Positions 1-5,145 of a stretch of 15,583 nucleotides of DNA are shown piece after piece. The position numbers and the translations under genes were made by a program. The first letter of the stretch is position 1, and each line of letters starts with the position of its first letter. The notes beneath the pieces are model-generated. The model did no database searches and had not been told where the DNA came from. It saw only the letters and a list, made by a program, of their open reading frames with translations. The DNA lies in assembly GCA_002792135.1 (NCBI GenBank), contig PFNU01000064.1:1-15583 (forward strand), in the 5' to 3' direction. Origin of the DNA: a bacterium (Candidatus Torokbacteria) CG_4_10_14_0_2_um_filter_35_8 (GTDB lineage: Bacteria > Patescibacteriota > GCA-2792135).

Positions 1-665
1 CGTAAAAACTTTGTTCTGCGTCTCTCAGAAAGAAAAGTAAAAATTGAAACTAAAATAATGCCTAAAATAGATCCTCCCACAAATCCTGCTGCCCCTCTTT
101 CCCAAACACTAAAATAGCTCTTGACAAAAGGCTCATCAATAACTTTTATTTCAAAACGAGGAAGGTTTTTGTCTTCACTACCTAAACTTAAATTCTGAAA
201 AATATTTCCCGTATAATATTCTGATTGAGTTTGTAGAACTTGAGCCACAGCATTTCCAATCCTTTTCGCCTGATCTTTATTTTTATGATAAATAGCAATA
301 TGAATAAGAGGTAAATCCTCGCTTTCTAACACTTTCACTTTTTCTTTCCATTCCTTCTGAATCTCAGCATCATCTTCTCCAAAATAACTTTTGGCAATCT
401 CAGAATCAGAATCAAAAACTTTCTCAGAAAAAGAGCTAGTATCTATTGCCTCACTAAATAAAAGCGCAAGCTTTTCATTTTCTCTAAAAACCTCAAGCGC
501 ACTCCTGTCTTTCACATTTTGGCTAACAAGAATCTTCGTCTCGGTCCTAGAAAAAGGATCATCATAAAAATAATCTATCCCTACAAAAATAGCTGCTATG
601 ATAATAGCAATAATTAAAATAATTTCAATATTATCTTTAATTTTTTGGAAGAAAGTACGAGGCAT
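1..665 (-). CDS. Wzz/YveK-like polysaccharide chain-length or co-polymerase protein (partial, C-terminus off the left edge)
   Basis: Seen: an open frame starts at ATG (665-663) and runs through position 1, giving 221 residues without a stop. Residues about 13-31 form a hydrophobic span, followed by a hydrophilic, largely helical stretch (about 32-185) and a second span at about 190-212, then a basic tail (SERRR) where the window ends. Known: two membrane spans around an extracytoplasmic loop is the layout of Wzz/YveK (CapA-like) proteins, which set polysaccharide chain length or activate a tyrosine kinase. Inference: a membrane co-polymerase, possibly with a kinase domain beyond the left edge. 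There is no Shine-Dalgarno sequence; the bases before ATG belong to an ATTAGGA-type repeat. It is transcriptionally separated from the next upstream gene by two terminators. The family call rests on topology more than on sequence motifs. Confidence 0.6.
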   Translation of the reverse strand, partial: MPRTFFQKIKDNIEIILIIAIIIAAIFVGIDYFYDDPFSRTETKILVSQNVKDRSALEVFRENEKLALLFSEAIDTSSFSEKVFDSDSEIAKSYFGEDDAEIQKEWKEKVKVLESEDLPLIHIAIYHKNKDQAKRIGNAVAQVLQTQSEYYTGNIFQNLSLGSEDKNLPRFEIKVIDEPFVKSYFSVWERGAAGFVGGSILGIILVSIFTFLSERRRTKFL

Positions 666-668
666 GGA

Positions 669-706
669 GTACTAGGAATTAGGAGGTTAGGAAGTTAGGA
701 GATTAG
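669..706. repeat. ATTAGGA-type low-complexity repeat, copy 1
   Basis: On the plus strand the stretch is built from units of the form (A/G)(A/T)TTAGGA, with at least five TAGGA or TTAGG words. It abuts the start codon of the Wzz-like gene and so lies in that gene's 5' region, reading CTAATTCCTAA-like in the mRNA sense. Similar stretches occur at about 6904-6943, 7885-7924, 9452-9506, 13480-13494 and 13670-13697. Confidence 0.6.
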
Positions 707-734
707 AACATTGTGAATTAATTCTACTACTAAT

Positions 735-767
735 AATAAAAAACCTGAAATTTTAGCTTTTTCAGGT
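735..767 (-). terminator. Intrinsic terminator between the 98-aa gene and the Wzz-like gene
   Basis: On the minus strand ACCTGAAA (767-760) pairs perfectly with TTTCAGGT (750-743) around a 9-nt loop and is followed by a run of six T. The plus strand has no T-run after the hairpin, so the direction is minus. It backs up the terminator at 944-982. Confidence 0.7.
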
Positions 768-768
768 G

Positions 769-798
769 AGGATAGCATGAAGATGAGGGGGAAGTCAA
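769..798 (-). promoter_or_regulatory. Possible sigma70-type promoter for the Wzz-like gene
   Basis: Minus-strand TTGACT (798-793), 18-bp spacer, TATCCT (774-769). The predicted start (about 762) falls inside the 5' arm of the terminator hairpin at 743-767. Transcripts entering from upstream would form that hairpin, while transcripts starting here would lack one arm and escape. The -10 is weak (4/6), so this is tentative. Confidence 0.35.
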
Positions 799-902
799 TT
801 GTCTTAAAGCTAAAAAAATATTCTACCTAAAAGTATACTTGAAAAGCTTATATAACCTATCTACTAAAAATAAATATTTTGCGGATCTAATTTAAAAAGT
901 TA

Positions 903-936
903 TTGATATAGGTCTTAAATTGATATAGGTCTTAAA
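903..936. repeat. Perfect tandem duplication of 17 bp
   Basis: TTGATATAGGTCTTAAA occurs at 903-919 and again immediately at 920-936 with no mismatch, just beyond the terminator of the 98-aa gene. It looks like a recent slippage or duplication event. Confidence 0.85.
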
Positions 937-937
937 T

Positions 938-982
938 AGAAAAGAAACCCTCGGGACATGCAGAATGCATAGCCTAAGGGTT
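938..982 (-). terminator. Intrinsic terminator of the 98-aa gene
   Basis: On the minus strand AACCC(T) at 982-977 pairs with (A)GGGTT at 951-946. Inner pairing (GG/CC, then ATGC/GCAT around AGAAT) makes a long imperfect stem, followed by TTTCTTTTCT. It begins about 12 bp beyond the stop codon. Confidence 0.7.
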
Positions 983-993
983 ATGATCCAAGA

Positions 994-1290
994 TTAATAC
1001 CCAGGGTCGTCAGGGTATATAAGCTTACTCTCCTTGGGATTTTGGAGATTAATCTGGAATTTAGGCACATTATATGCCTTTCTGAGATTTTCCGTCTTCA
1101 CTCGATCTGCTTCTGACTCTATCTCGTCCCTCTGCTTAGCTGCTAAATAACTCTCCTCGGCTCTATAAGCATCATATGCATCATTTGCATCATTTCCTGT
1201 GTAGCTGTTAGAAGGTAGTCTTATTACTCCTGTCAACACAAGAAGAACAAACATGATGAGGAGAATAATAATTACATCTTTTGTTTTCAT
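994..1290 (-). CDS. Small single-span membrane protein, 98 aa, function unknown
   Basis: Start chosen at ATG 1290-1288 because a near-perfect Shine-Dalgarno (AAAGGAGGG, 1305-1297) lies 6 bp upstream; the frame stays open further upstream, but that extension would cross the promoter and has no ribosome site. Residues 5-24 are a hydrophobic membrane anchor after a short basic start (MKTKD). The rest is polar: an Asp/Ala/Tyr-rich stretch (NDANDAYDAY, 33-42), a charged helical segment (43-72) and a proline-containing tail ending PDDPGY. It is predicted to be anchored with its C-terminal part outside, but orientation is inferred only from the charges. It has its own promoter and terminator and so is a monocistronic unit. 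I do not recognise a family. Confidence 0.8.
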   Translation of the reverse strand: MKTKDVIIILLIMFVLLVLTGVIRLPSNSYTGNDANDAYDAYRAEESYLAAKQRDEIESEADRVKTENLRKAYNVPKFQINLQNPKESKLIYPDDPGY

Positions 1291-1316
1291 TCTTTTCCCT
1301 CCTTTCCGATGAATTA

Positions 1317-1330
1317 TCAGCTTTTGCTGA
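1317..1330 (-). promoter_or_regulatory. 5'-terminal stem-loop in the leader of the 98-aa gene
   Basis: Minus-strand TCAGC-AAAA-GCTGA, a perfect 5-bp stem with an A4 loop, beginning at the predicted first transcribed base. It has no T-run after it. One of four such leader hairpins in the block. Confidence 0.6.
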
Positions 1331-1336
1331 CAGGAA

Positions 1337-1365
1337 ATAGTACCACACAAATTTGAGTCTTGCAA
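1337..1365 (-). promoter_or_regulatory. Sigma70-type promoter of the 98-aa gene
   Basis: Minus-strand TTGCAA (1365-1360), 17-bp spacer, TACTAT (1342-1337). The predicted start is about 1330, giving a 40-nt leader. Confidence 0.8.
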
Positions 1366-1462
1366 GAAAAATCTTATTATATTACAAAAAAAACAGCACT
1401 CTGATGCTGCTTCTAGAATAATATAAGTAAGGTTTTGGAAGCTGCTCATAAAAGTAATGGAT

Positions 1463-1545
1463 TGAAAATAAAAAAACTCCGGTCATTAAGTAAAAAATAA
1501 GTTATCTACCAGTATAAAACCACTTATTTTTTACCCTGACCGGAG
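1463..1545 (-). terminator. Very long intrinsic terminator after the 127-aa gene
   Basis: On the minus strand CTCCGGTCA (1545-1537) pairs with TGACCGGAG (1485-1477). After a small asymmetric internal loop, a further 12-bp AT-rich arm pairs (GTAAAAAATAAG with CTTATTTTTTAC). The loop is about 20 nt. The outer stem is followed by TTTTTTTATTTTC on the minus strand only. Confidence 0.8.
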
Positions 1546-1591
1546 GGACTCAACAGATACTTTGGCCCTGACCCTCCAGAGCCCTCGCTTC

Positions 1592-1975
1592 TTACTCCTC
1601 GAGTGCTCCCGCCACTTCCTCGAATTCTCCTTCTACAATCTCACCTGTAGTGGTGCTTCCCCTAACTTCATGAAAAGCCTGCTCTGCAGAAAATCCTCTC
1701 TCTGTCATGAGTTTCGCCATTGCTTCAATTAGAGGCTGATAATCCAGTTTCCCAACCTGCACAGACCCTGGATGCACAAGACGTATTTTCTCCATACTAT
1801 TATTCATCCCTAGATCTTTCGCAGCCTCAACAGATATTGGACCGTTCGCATTAACTTGAAATCTACTTCTGAGGAAAGCTCCCGCCTGAGTAAAAGCAGC
1901 TTCTTGTTCTGACACAACACTAAGTCTCTCTTTTGCATCCCAATCCCGGCTATTACGATTTTTTGTTACTGCCAT
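1592..1975 (-). CDS. Hypothetical protein, 127 aa
   Basis: ATG at 1975-1973 with a strong Shine-Dalgarno (AAAGGAGGTG, 1992-1983) about 8 bp upstream. The protein is soluble-looking: no membrane span or signal peptide. It has a basic, Asn-rich start (MAVTKNRNSRDWDAKER), a middle segment with two likely helices (GPISVEAAKDLGMNN and DYQPLIEAMAKLMTERGFSAEQAF) and a strongly acidic end (GEIVEGEFEEVAGALEE). It starts 72 bp after the stop of the large SPFH-like gene, with no terminator between them and only a weak promoter candidate in the gap, so the two are probably co-transcribed and end at the long terminator (1463-1545). I do not recognise a family; the context suggests a partner of the upstream membrane protein, which is inference. 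Confidence 0.75.
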   Translation of the reverse strand: MAVTKNRNSRDWDAKERLSVVSEQEAAFTQAGAFLRSRFQVNANGPISVEAAKDLGMNNSMEKIRLVHPGSVQVGKLDYQPLIEAMAKLMTERGFSAEQAFHEVRGSTTTGEIVEGEFEEVAGALEE

Positions 1976-2047
1976 CCTAACACACCTCCTTTGTTATAAA
2001 CACAACTTAACCTATCTATCATCTGTTTCATTAAAAAGATCAAGAAC

Positions 2048-4039
2048 CTACTCGGGGAGATTAAGAGTTTTGGTTTCAGCTTCAGTAGCTATCTTAACTG
2101 TATCTTCGACCGCAGATGCACTCGTAGCTTTTCTCGCTACTTGTGCTTCTGCGAGAACCCTTTCCTTTATACTCTCGATAACACCTGAGACAGCAGCCAC
2201 TATTTGGGCTTGGGAAAGATCTCCTTCAGGTCCCTCAGGCTTACCCACAACTGCTTTAACAAGCTCTCCCAAACTAGTACCGATGAAAGTCAGCTTTGAT
2301 GCGGTACTCCAAAGCGTCTGCCACCTCTCCAGATCAAGAACATTCTTATTTTCAACAAGCTTCTCCAGCTCTTGAACATGAGCATCAACCTTAGCCATTT
2401 CCTTGTCGTAAATCCCCTCAGCCTCAGCTTCAGCAAGTTCTACAGTAACCCAAGCTTGAGCTTCTCCCTGAATCTTCAGGATATTGGCATCAATCTCTGC
2501 TTTATCCTTATTAATCAACGCTATTCGCCTACCGTCCTCTGCTAGCGCAACCTCATCTTTTATCTCGAAACGACCTGTACTAAGAAAAACAAGGTCAAAA
2601 CCGTAATCCTCAAAGATTTTACGAGCTCCACGAAAGACTGTTTGCATTAAAGCTACTCTTTTACGTCTGTCTTCCGAGCACCTCTTTAAATCAATCTTCA
2701 AAGTACTCTCATCTAGTCGACCCATGGTAAGCTCCTTGGGCTCTGATATTCTTCCTTCATTAATAAGCCTTTGGAACATACTCTCCAGATCCAATAGAGC
2801 TTGGTCGGCGGTAACTGACCGCTGGATGATCACGGTTCTGATGATCTTATCGGGGCCTGCAATGGGTTTTATTACTACACTAATGTGCCAAGCCGGCAGT
2901 CGATAATTACCAAAATACAAATTGGCGAAAGTTTTCAATCTGATATCGGTCTGCCCAAGATCGATTACATCACGATTTAACGTGACATACTCCGTATAAG
3001 GACAATAACAAACCCATACACTACCAGCTCGATTGACTTTAACACGTTTCTTTATCATCTCTGAACATAGTACATAATTTCCCTCTGTTTCTACCCTTTC
3101 CACATTGGATGCTGCTCCCATCACTTTTCCACTTCTCTTATACAGGATGATTGCAGTATTAGCTGGGACATATTTTATTGCCCACCATGTAAGGGACTCG
3201 TACCAATCCCAAAAGGAAAGGGGTGGATTTTCAGCAACTTTTACTTGGTCTTCAAAGAATATAACAGGAACTGCATCTTCTGCAATCACAGCTTTTAAGC
3301 TCTGTACTAGTTTAGATTCTTCAGGATGGATAGTATAGTCTAAAACAGTCTGTACCCTTGTCGGGGATACCTTAGAGGGAGGTACTGGAGCATCTTTAAA
3401 GGGTCGAGGTGCGCCTACATAAATATACTTCATCCTTAAGAGGTGAAGCATCCAAGGCCCAACCAAGAAAAAGACTATTGGTGCACCAATACTAATACCA
3501 ATTGGAAGAAGAATGCTTTGAGTATGGGGAAGAAATAAATATCCTGCAGCACCAATACTACCAATACCGAGAATAGCAATAACAGTTCTAAGGAAGTTCC
3601 CTTTTTTACTTCCTCCAGTACTCCTTTTGGTACTCTCTCTAATTTCTTCCGCTATACCTTCTGCTATTATATCCTTATTCTCACTTCCTTCCTCATCAGT
3701 AAAAGAATTGAATTGGTCTTCCTCTTCACCGCCTAAAATTTCTTGATCTGGTTCTACGACTTTACCCGTATCTGTTTCAGTTCTTTTTTCTCCCCTTCTT
3801 TTCTTTTTCAACCGTCTTATAGCAAATCGTAGGGAGGGAAGAAATACTCTATGTCCTGTAAGACTAGCAAAGAAGCCAAGTAGTAGGTTGTTACCACCAT
3901 AATACAGGGTATCCGAAAAAGATATCCATGGTGGCAAAAGCGGGATTCCACTTGCTATGGACGCACCAACCCAGAAAAGAACCCCAACAACTAAATATGG
4001 GGCAACGAACTTTAGTATCTTCTTCAATAACCTTTTCAA
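2048..4039 (-). CDS. Multi-span membrane protein with an SPFH/flotillin-like C-terminal half, ~663 aa
   Basis: Start chosen at TTG 4039-4037 (MKRLLKKILKF...), because the only Shine-Dalgarno (GGGAGGTGA, 4055-4047) lies just upstream; an upstream in-frame TTG (4057-4055) would overlap that site. Residue numbers are from the TTG. Hydrophobic spans lie at about 8-30 and 46-62, then a very charged linker (75-140), then spans at about 149-171 and 175-201. A globular region follows (about 205-500), then an alanine/glutamate-rich helical stretch (about 505-565) with GEAQAW and ELAEAEAEGIY words, and a polar tail. Known: Glu/Ala-rich helices with 'EA.AEG' words after a mixed alpha/beta domain are typical of SPFH (flotillin/prohibitin) membrane scaffolds. 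Inference: a membrane scaffold whose SPFH-like part faces the cytoplasm. I see no catalytic motif, and the SPFH call is from pattern only. It heads an operon with the 127-aa gene. Confidence 0.6.
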   Translation of the reverse strand: MKRLLKKILKFVAPYLVVGVLFWVGASIASGIPLLPPWISFSDTLYYGGNNLLLGFFASLTGHRVFLPSLRFAIRRLKKKRRGEKRTETDTGKVVEPDQEILGGEEEDQFNSFTDEEGSENKDIIAEGIAEEIRESTKRSTGGSKKGNFLRTVIAILGIGSIGAAGYLFLPHTQSILLPIGISIGAPIVFFLVGPWMLHLLRMKYIYVGAPRPFKDAPVPPSKVSPTRVQTVLDYTIHPEESKLVQSLKAVIAEDAVPVIFFEDQVKVAENPPLSFWDWYESLTWWAIKYVPANTAIILYKRSGKVMGAASNVERVETEGNYVLCSEMIKKRVKVNRAGSVWVCYCPYTEYVTLNRDVIDLGQTDIRLKTFANLYFGNYRLPAWHISVVIKPIAGPDKIIRTVIIQRSVTADQALLDLESMFQRLINEGRISEPKELTMGRLDESTLKIDLKRCSEDRRKRVALMQTVFRGARKIFEDYGFDLVFLSTGRFEIKDEVALAEDGRRIALINKDKAEIDANILKIQGEAQAWVTVELAEAEAEGIYDKEMAKVDAHVQELEKLVENKNVLDLERWQTLWSTASKLTFIGTSLGELVKAVVGKPEGPEGDLSQAQIVAAVSGVIESIKERVLAEAQVARKATSASAVEDTVKIATEAETKTLNLPE

Positions 4040-4046
4040 AACAATT

Positions 4047-4055
4047 TCACCTCCC
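4047..4055 (-). promoter_or_regulatory. Ribosome binding site that decides the TTG start of the SPFH-like gene
   Basis: Minus-strand GGGAGGTGA. The distance to TTG 4039-4037 is normal, while the upstream in-frame TTG at 4057 overlaps this site and cannot use it. Confidence 0.65.
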
Positions 4056-4067
4056 AAATATTGAATT

Positions 4068-4118
4068 GGAAAAAAACAAAAAAACCACCCAGGTTTTAAA
4101 CTCCTCCCTGAACAGTTT
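4068..4118 (-). promoter_or_regulatory. Leader hairpin with T-run (5' stem-loop or attenuator) before the SPFH-like gene
   Basis: On the minus strand AAACTGTTCAGG (4118-4107) pairs along all 12 positions with CCTGGGTGGTTT (4093-4082), including several G-U pairs that are mismatches on the other strand. A run of T with single interruptions follows. It begins about 5 nt after the predicted transcription start, so it either terminates early transcripts or protects the 5' end. The loop holds GGAGGAG. Confidence 0.7.
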
Positions 4119-4129
4119 TTATATACTTA

Positions 4130-4158
4130 ATTTAACATCATATATAACCTGTTGTCAA
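4130..4158 (-). promoter_or_regulatory. Sigma70-type promoter of the SPFH-like operon
   Basis: Minus-strand TTGACA (4158-4153), 17-bp spacer, TTAAAT (4135-4130). Same -35, spacer length and -10 as the promoters at 4572-4600 and 4985-5013. The predicted start is about 4123, so the leader is about 85 nt. Confidence 0.85.
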
Positions 4159-4170
4159 GAAAAAAGAACA

Positions 4171-4218
4171 AAAATAAAAAATGCCGGTTTTATGTCTAAA
4201 AAGGCAAAAAATCCGGCA
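4171..4218 (-). terminator. Intrinsic terminator of the 88-aa gene
   Basis: Minus-strand TGCCGG (4218-4213) pairs with CCGGCA (4187-4182). The stem is extended by TTTT/AAAA past a bulged A, and followed by TTTTTTATTTTT. It starts 2 bp after the stop codon and ends about 13 bp before the -35 of the next promoter. Confidence 0.85.
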
Positions 4219-4219
4219 C

Positions 4220-4486
4220 CTATCTCCCATCTGTAATCTTAACTAACACAGCCGCAATCTTATTAATATATTTTTGATCCCAGCCTAAATACTTTCTTCC
4301 AAAAGCTAAGACTACTTTAGGAGAATATCCTTTATTTGCTACTCGCCAAGCACCAACTACATCATCACTGAGTTCAGGATCACATTCTCCAAACAATTGC
4401 CACTGCGCAAAACCACAAGCTTCTTTTATCTGCTCTTCAGCCCATGAACTTGTACCTGCCATAGTTCTTAGCAACCCATCAATCAT
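4220..4486 (-). CDS. Hypothetical protein, 88 aa
   Basis: ATG at 4486-4484 with AGGAGG 9 bp upstream (minus strand, within 4496-4502). Soluble and mostly helical; notable residues are two cysteines (24 and 35), several tryptophans (WAEEQ, QWQLFG, GAWRV, GWDQK) and a basic C-terminal helix (YINKIAAVLVKITDGR). The sequence is one compact domain with no membrane span and no motif I recognise. It has its own promoter, a leader hairpin and a terminator 2 bp past the stop, so it is a self-contained unit. Its promoter and leader resemble those of the neighbouring frameshifted gene closely enough to suggest duplication of the control region. Function unknown. Confidence 0.75.
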   Translation of the reverse strand: MIDGLLRTMAGTSSWAEEQIKEACGFAQWQLFGECDPELSDDVVGAWRVANKGYSPKVVLAFGRKYLGWDQKYINKIAAVLVKITDGR

Positions 4487-4540
4487 TTCTAAAAACCTCC
4501 TAAAGGTATGTTAAACTTCCGACTTATTTTCATAGAACGA

Positions 4541-4565
4541 AAAAACCACCCGCATAGGTAGTTTT
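4541..4565 (-). promoter_or_regulatory. 5'-terminal hairpin with T-run in the leader of the 88-aa gene
   Basis: Minus-strand AAAACTACC (4565-4557) pairs with GGTGGTTTT (4550-4542), nine pairs including one G-U, around a 6-nt loop, continuing into a TTTTTT run. Its first base coincides with the predicted transcription start (4565). Confidence 0.7.
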
Positions 4566-4571
4566 GTATTT

Positions 4572-4600
4572 ATTTAACCTATTTTTAGAACTTTTGTCAA
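4572..4600 (-). promoter_or_regulatory. Sigma70-type promoter of the 88-aa gene
   Basis: Minus-strand TTGACA (4600-4595), 17-bp spacer, TTAAAT (4577-4572). The surrounding ~45 bp is nearly identical to the promoter at 4985-5013. Confidence 0.85.
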
Positions 4601-4625
4601 GAAAAAGTTGGCAGATAAAAGAAAC

Positions 4626-4663
4626 AGATAAAAAGAACTAGAGGCTTAGTCAGTCTCTAGCTC
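4626..4663 (-). terminator. Intrinsic terminator of the frameshifted small gene
   Basis: Minus-strand GAGCTAGAG (4663-4655) pairs with CTCTAGTTC (4643-4635), nine pairs with one G-U, and is followed by TTTTTATCTG. It lies about 27 bp after the restored stop at 4690-4692, not after the early stop at 4751, which supports the longer reading as the original gene. Confidence 0.8.
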
Positions 4664-4689
4664 AACATTTGTTACTTCATTAAATGAAC

Positions 4690-4906
4690 TTAATGAGCTT
4701 CCTGAATTCTTTCCCTCACACGAGCTACAAATTCAGTGTCGGACTTTAACTCATCTGCTTATATTCTGTAGGGTATGAAAAACTTCTTCAAGTGTATACT
4801 TCCTTAATGCATTAAGTGCCTCAGTTTTCTCATCTCCAGACGCATCTGGATCAAGTACTGTTCTAACCGACTTGTCCAAATCTTCTGATGTAATGGCCCT
4901 AAACAT
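4690..4906 (-). pseudogene. Small soluble gene (71 codons) interrupted by a +1 frameshift
   Basis: ATG at 4906-4904 follows a Shine-Dalgarno GGAGGTG on the minus strand (about 11 bp). The frame reads MFRAITSEDLDKSVRTVLD..., and stops at TGA (4753-4751) after 51 codons. Removing one A at the TATAAGC sequence (4759-4760) restores ...LQNI-ADELKSDTEFVARVRERIQEAH and a stop at 4690-4692, giving a 71-residue, acidic, helical protein. The other frame has a TAA directly before the junction, so the indel must lie at that spot. The promoter, leader hairpin and terminator are all intact. It could be a recent mutation, an assembly error, or less likely a recoding site. No family recognised. Confidence 0.65.
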
Positions 4907-4951
4907 TATTCATCACACCTCCTTTTTAAACCTAATTTTTTCTATGAACAC

Positions 4952-4977
4952 AAAACTACTTAACAAAAGGCAGTCTT
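4952..4977 (-). promoter_or_regulatory. 5'-terminal hairpin in the leader of the frameshifted gene
   Basis: Minus-strand AAGACTGC (4977-4970) pairs with GTAGTTTT (4959-4952), eight pairs with two G-U, around a 10-nt loop. It starts within 1-2 nt of the predicted transcription start (4978). Only four T follow, so it is a poor terminator. Confidence 0.5.
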
Positions 4978-4984
4978 TGTAATT

Positions 4985-5013
4985 ATTTAACCTATTTTTG
5001 GAACTTTTGTCAA
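4985..5013 (-). promoter_or_regulatory. Sigma70-type promoter of the frameshifted gene
   Basis: Minus-strand TTGACA (5013-5008), 17-bp spacer, TTAAAT (4990-4985). Near-copy of the promoter at 4572-4600. Confidence 0.85.
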
Positions 5014-5064
5014 GAAAAAGTTATCAGAAAAAAGAAACAAAAAAATAGATACTCTTCCTAATTC

Positions 5065-5093
5065 TTTACTTAAGTTTGATATTATAGTATGAT
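5065..5093 (+). promoter_or_regulatory. Probable promoter of the plus-strand zinc-finger gene
   Basis: TTTACT (5065-5070), 17-bp spacer, TATGAT (5088-5093, 5/6 match). The predicted start is about 5100, giving a 45-nt A/T-rich leader. The -35 is weaker than in the minus-strand promoters of the block. Confidence 0.5.
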
Positions 5094-5130
5094 AGCACAT
5101 AAATTACCAGTTTGATTTTAAAATTTAAAA

Positions 5131-5140
5131 GAGGAGGTGA
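5131..5140 (+). promoter_or_regulatory. Ribosome binding site that decides the TTG start of the zinc-finger gene
   Basis: GAGGAGGTGA. An in-frame GTG (5137-5139) lies inside this site and cannot use it; TTG at 5146-5148 is 8 bp after GGAGG. Confidence 0.7.
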
Positions 5141-5145
5141 TAGAG

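Larger units (their letters stand above)
666..993. other. 328-bp intergenic region
   Basis: No gene is visible. From left to right it holds an ATTAGGA-type repeat (669-706), a terminator (735-767), a possible promoter (769-798), AT-rich DNA with no feature I can support, a perfect 17-bp tandem duplication (903-936) and a second minus-strand terminator (944-982). Confidence 0.7.

Noticed and set aside
669..706. Telomere or replication-end repeat (TTAGG)n
   Set aside because: The units are degenerate, short and spread between ordinary genes; they are interspersed low-complexity repeats.
1291..1449. N-terminal extension of the 98-aa membrane protein to position 1449
   Set aside because: The extension crosses the -35/-10 promoter and the leader hairpin and has no ribosome site; ATG 1290 has a perfect one.
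1984..2047. Separate promoter for the 127-aa gene
   Set aside because: TAGGTTAAGT resembles the -10 region of the other block promoters, but no -35 hexamer stands at the right distance; co-transcription with the upstream gene is simpler.
2070..3338. Several plus-strand frames of 60-100 codons opposite the SPFH-like gene
   Set aside because: Antisense shadows of a clearly coding frame, without ribosome sites.
2048..4039. Higher GC content as proof of foreign origin for the block
   Set aside because: A sampled line in the SPFH-like gene is near 43% GC, but a line in htrA is about the same, so base composition does not separate the block from the host genes.
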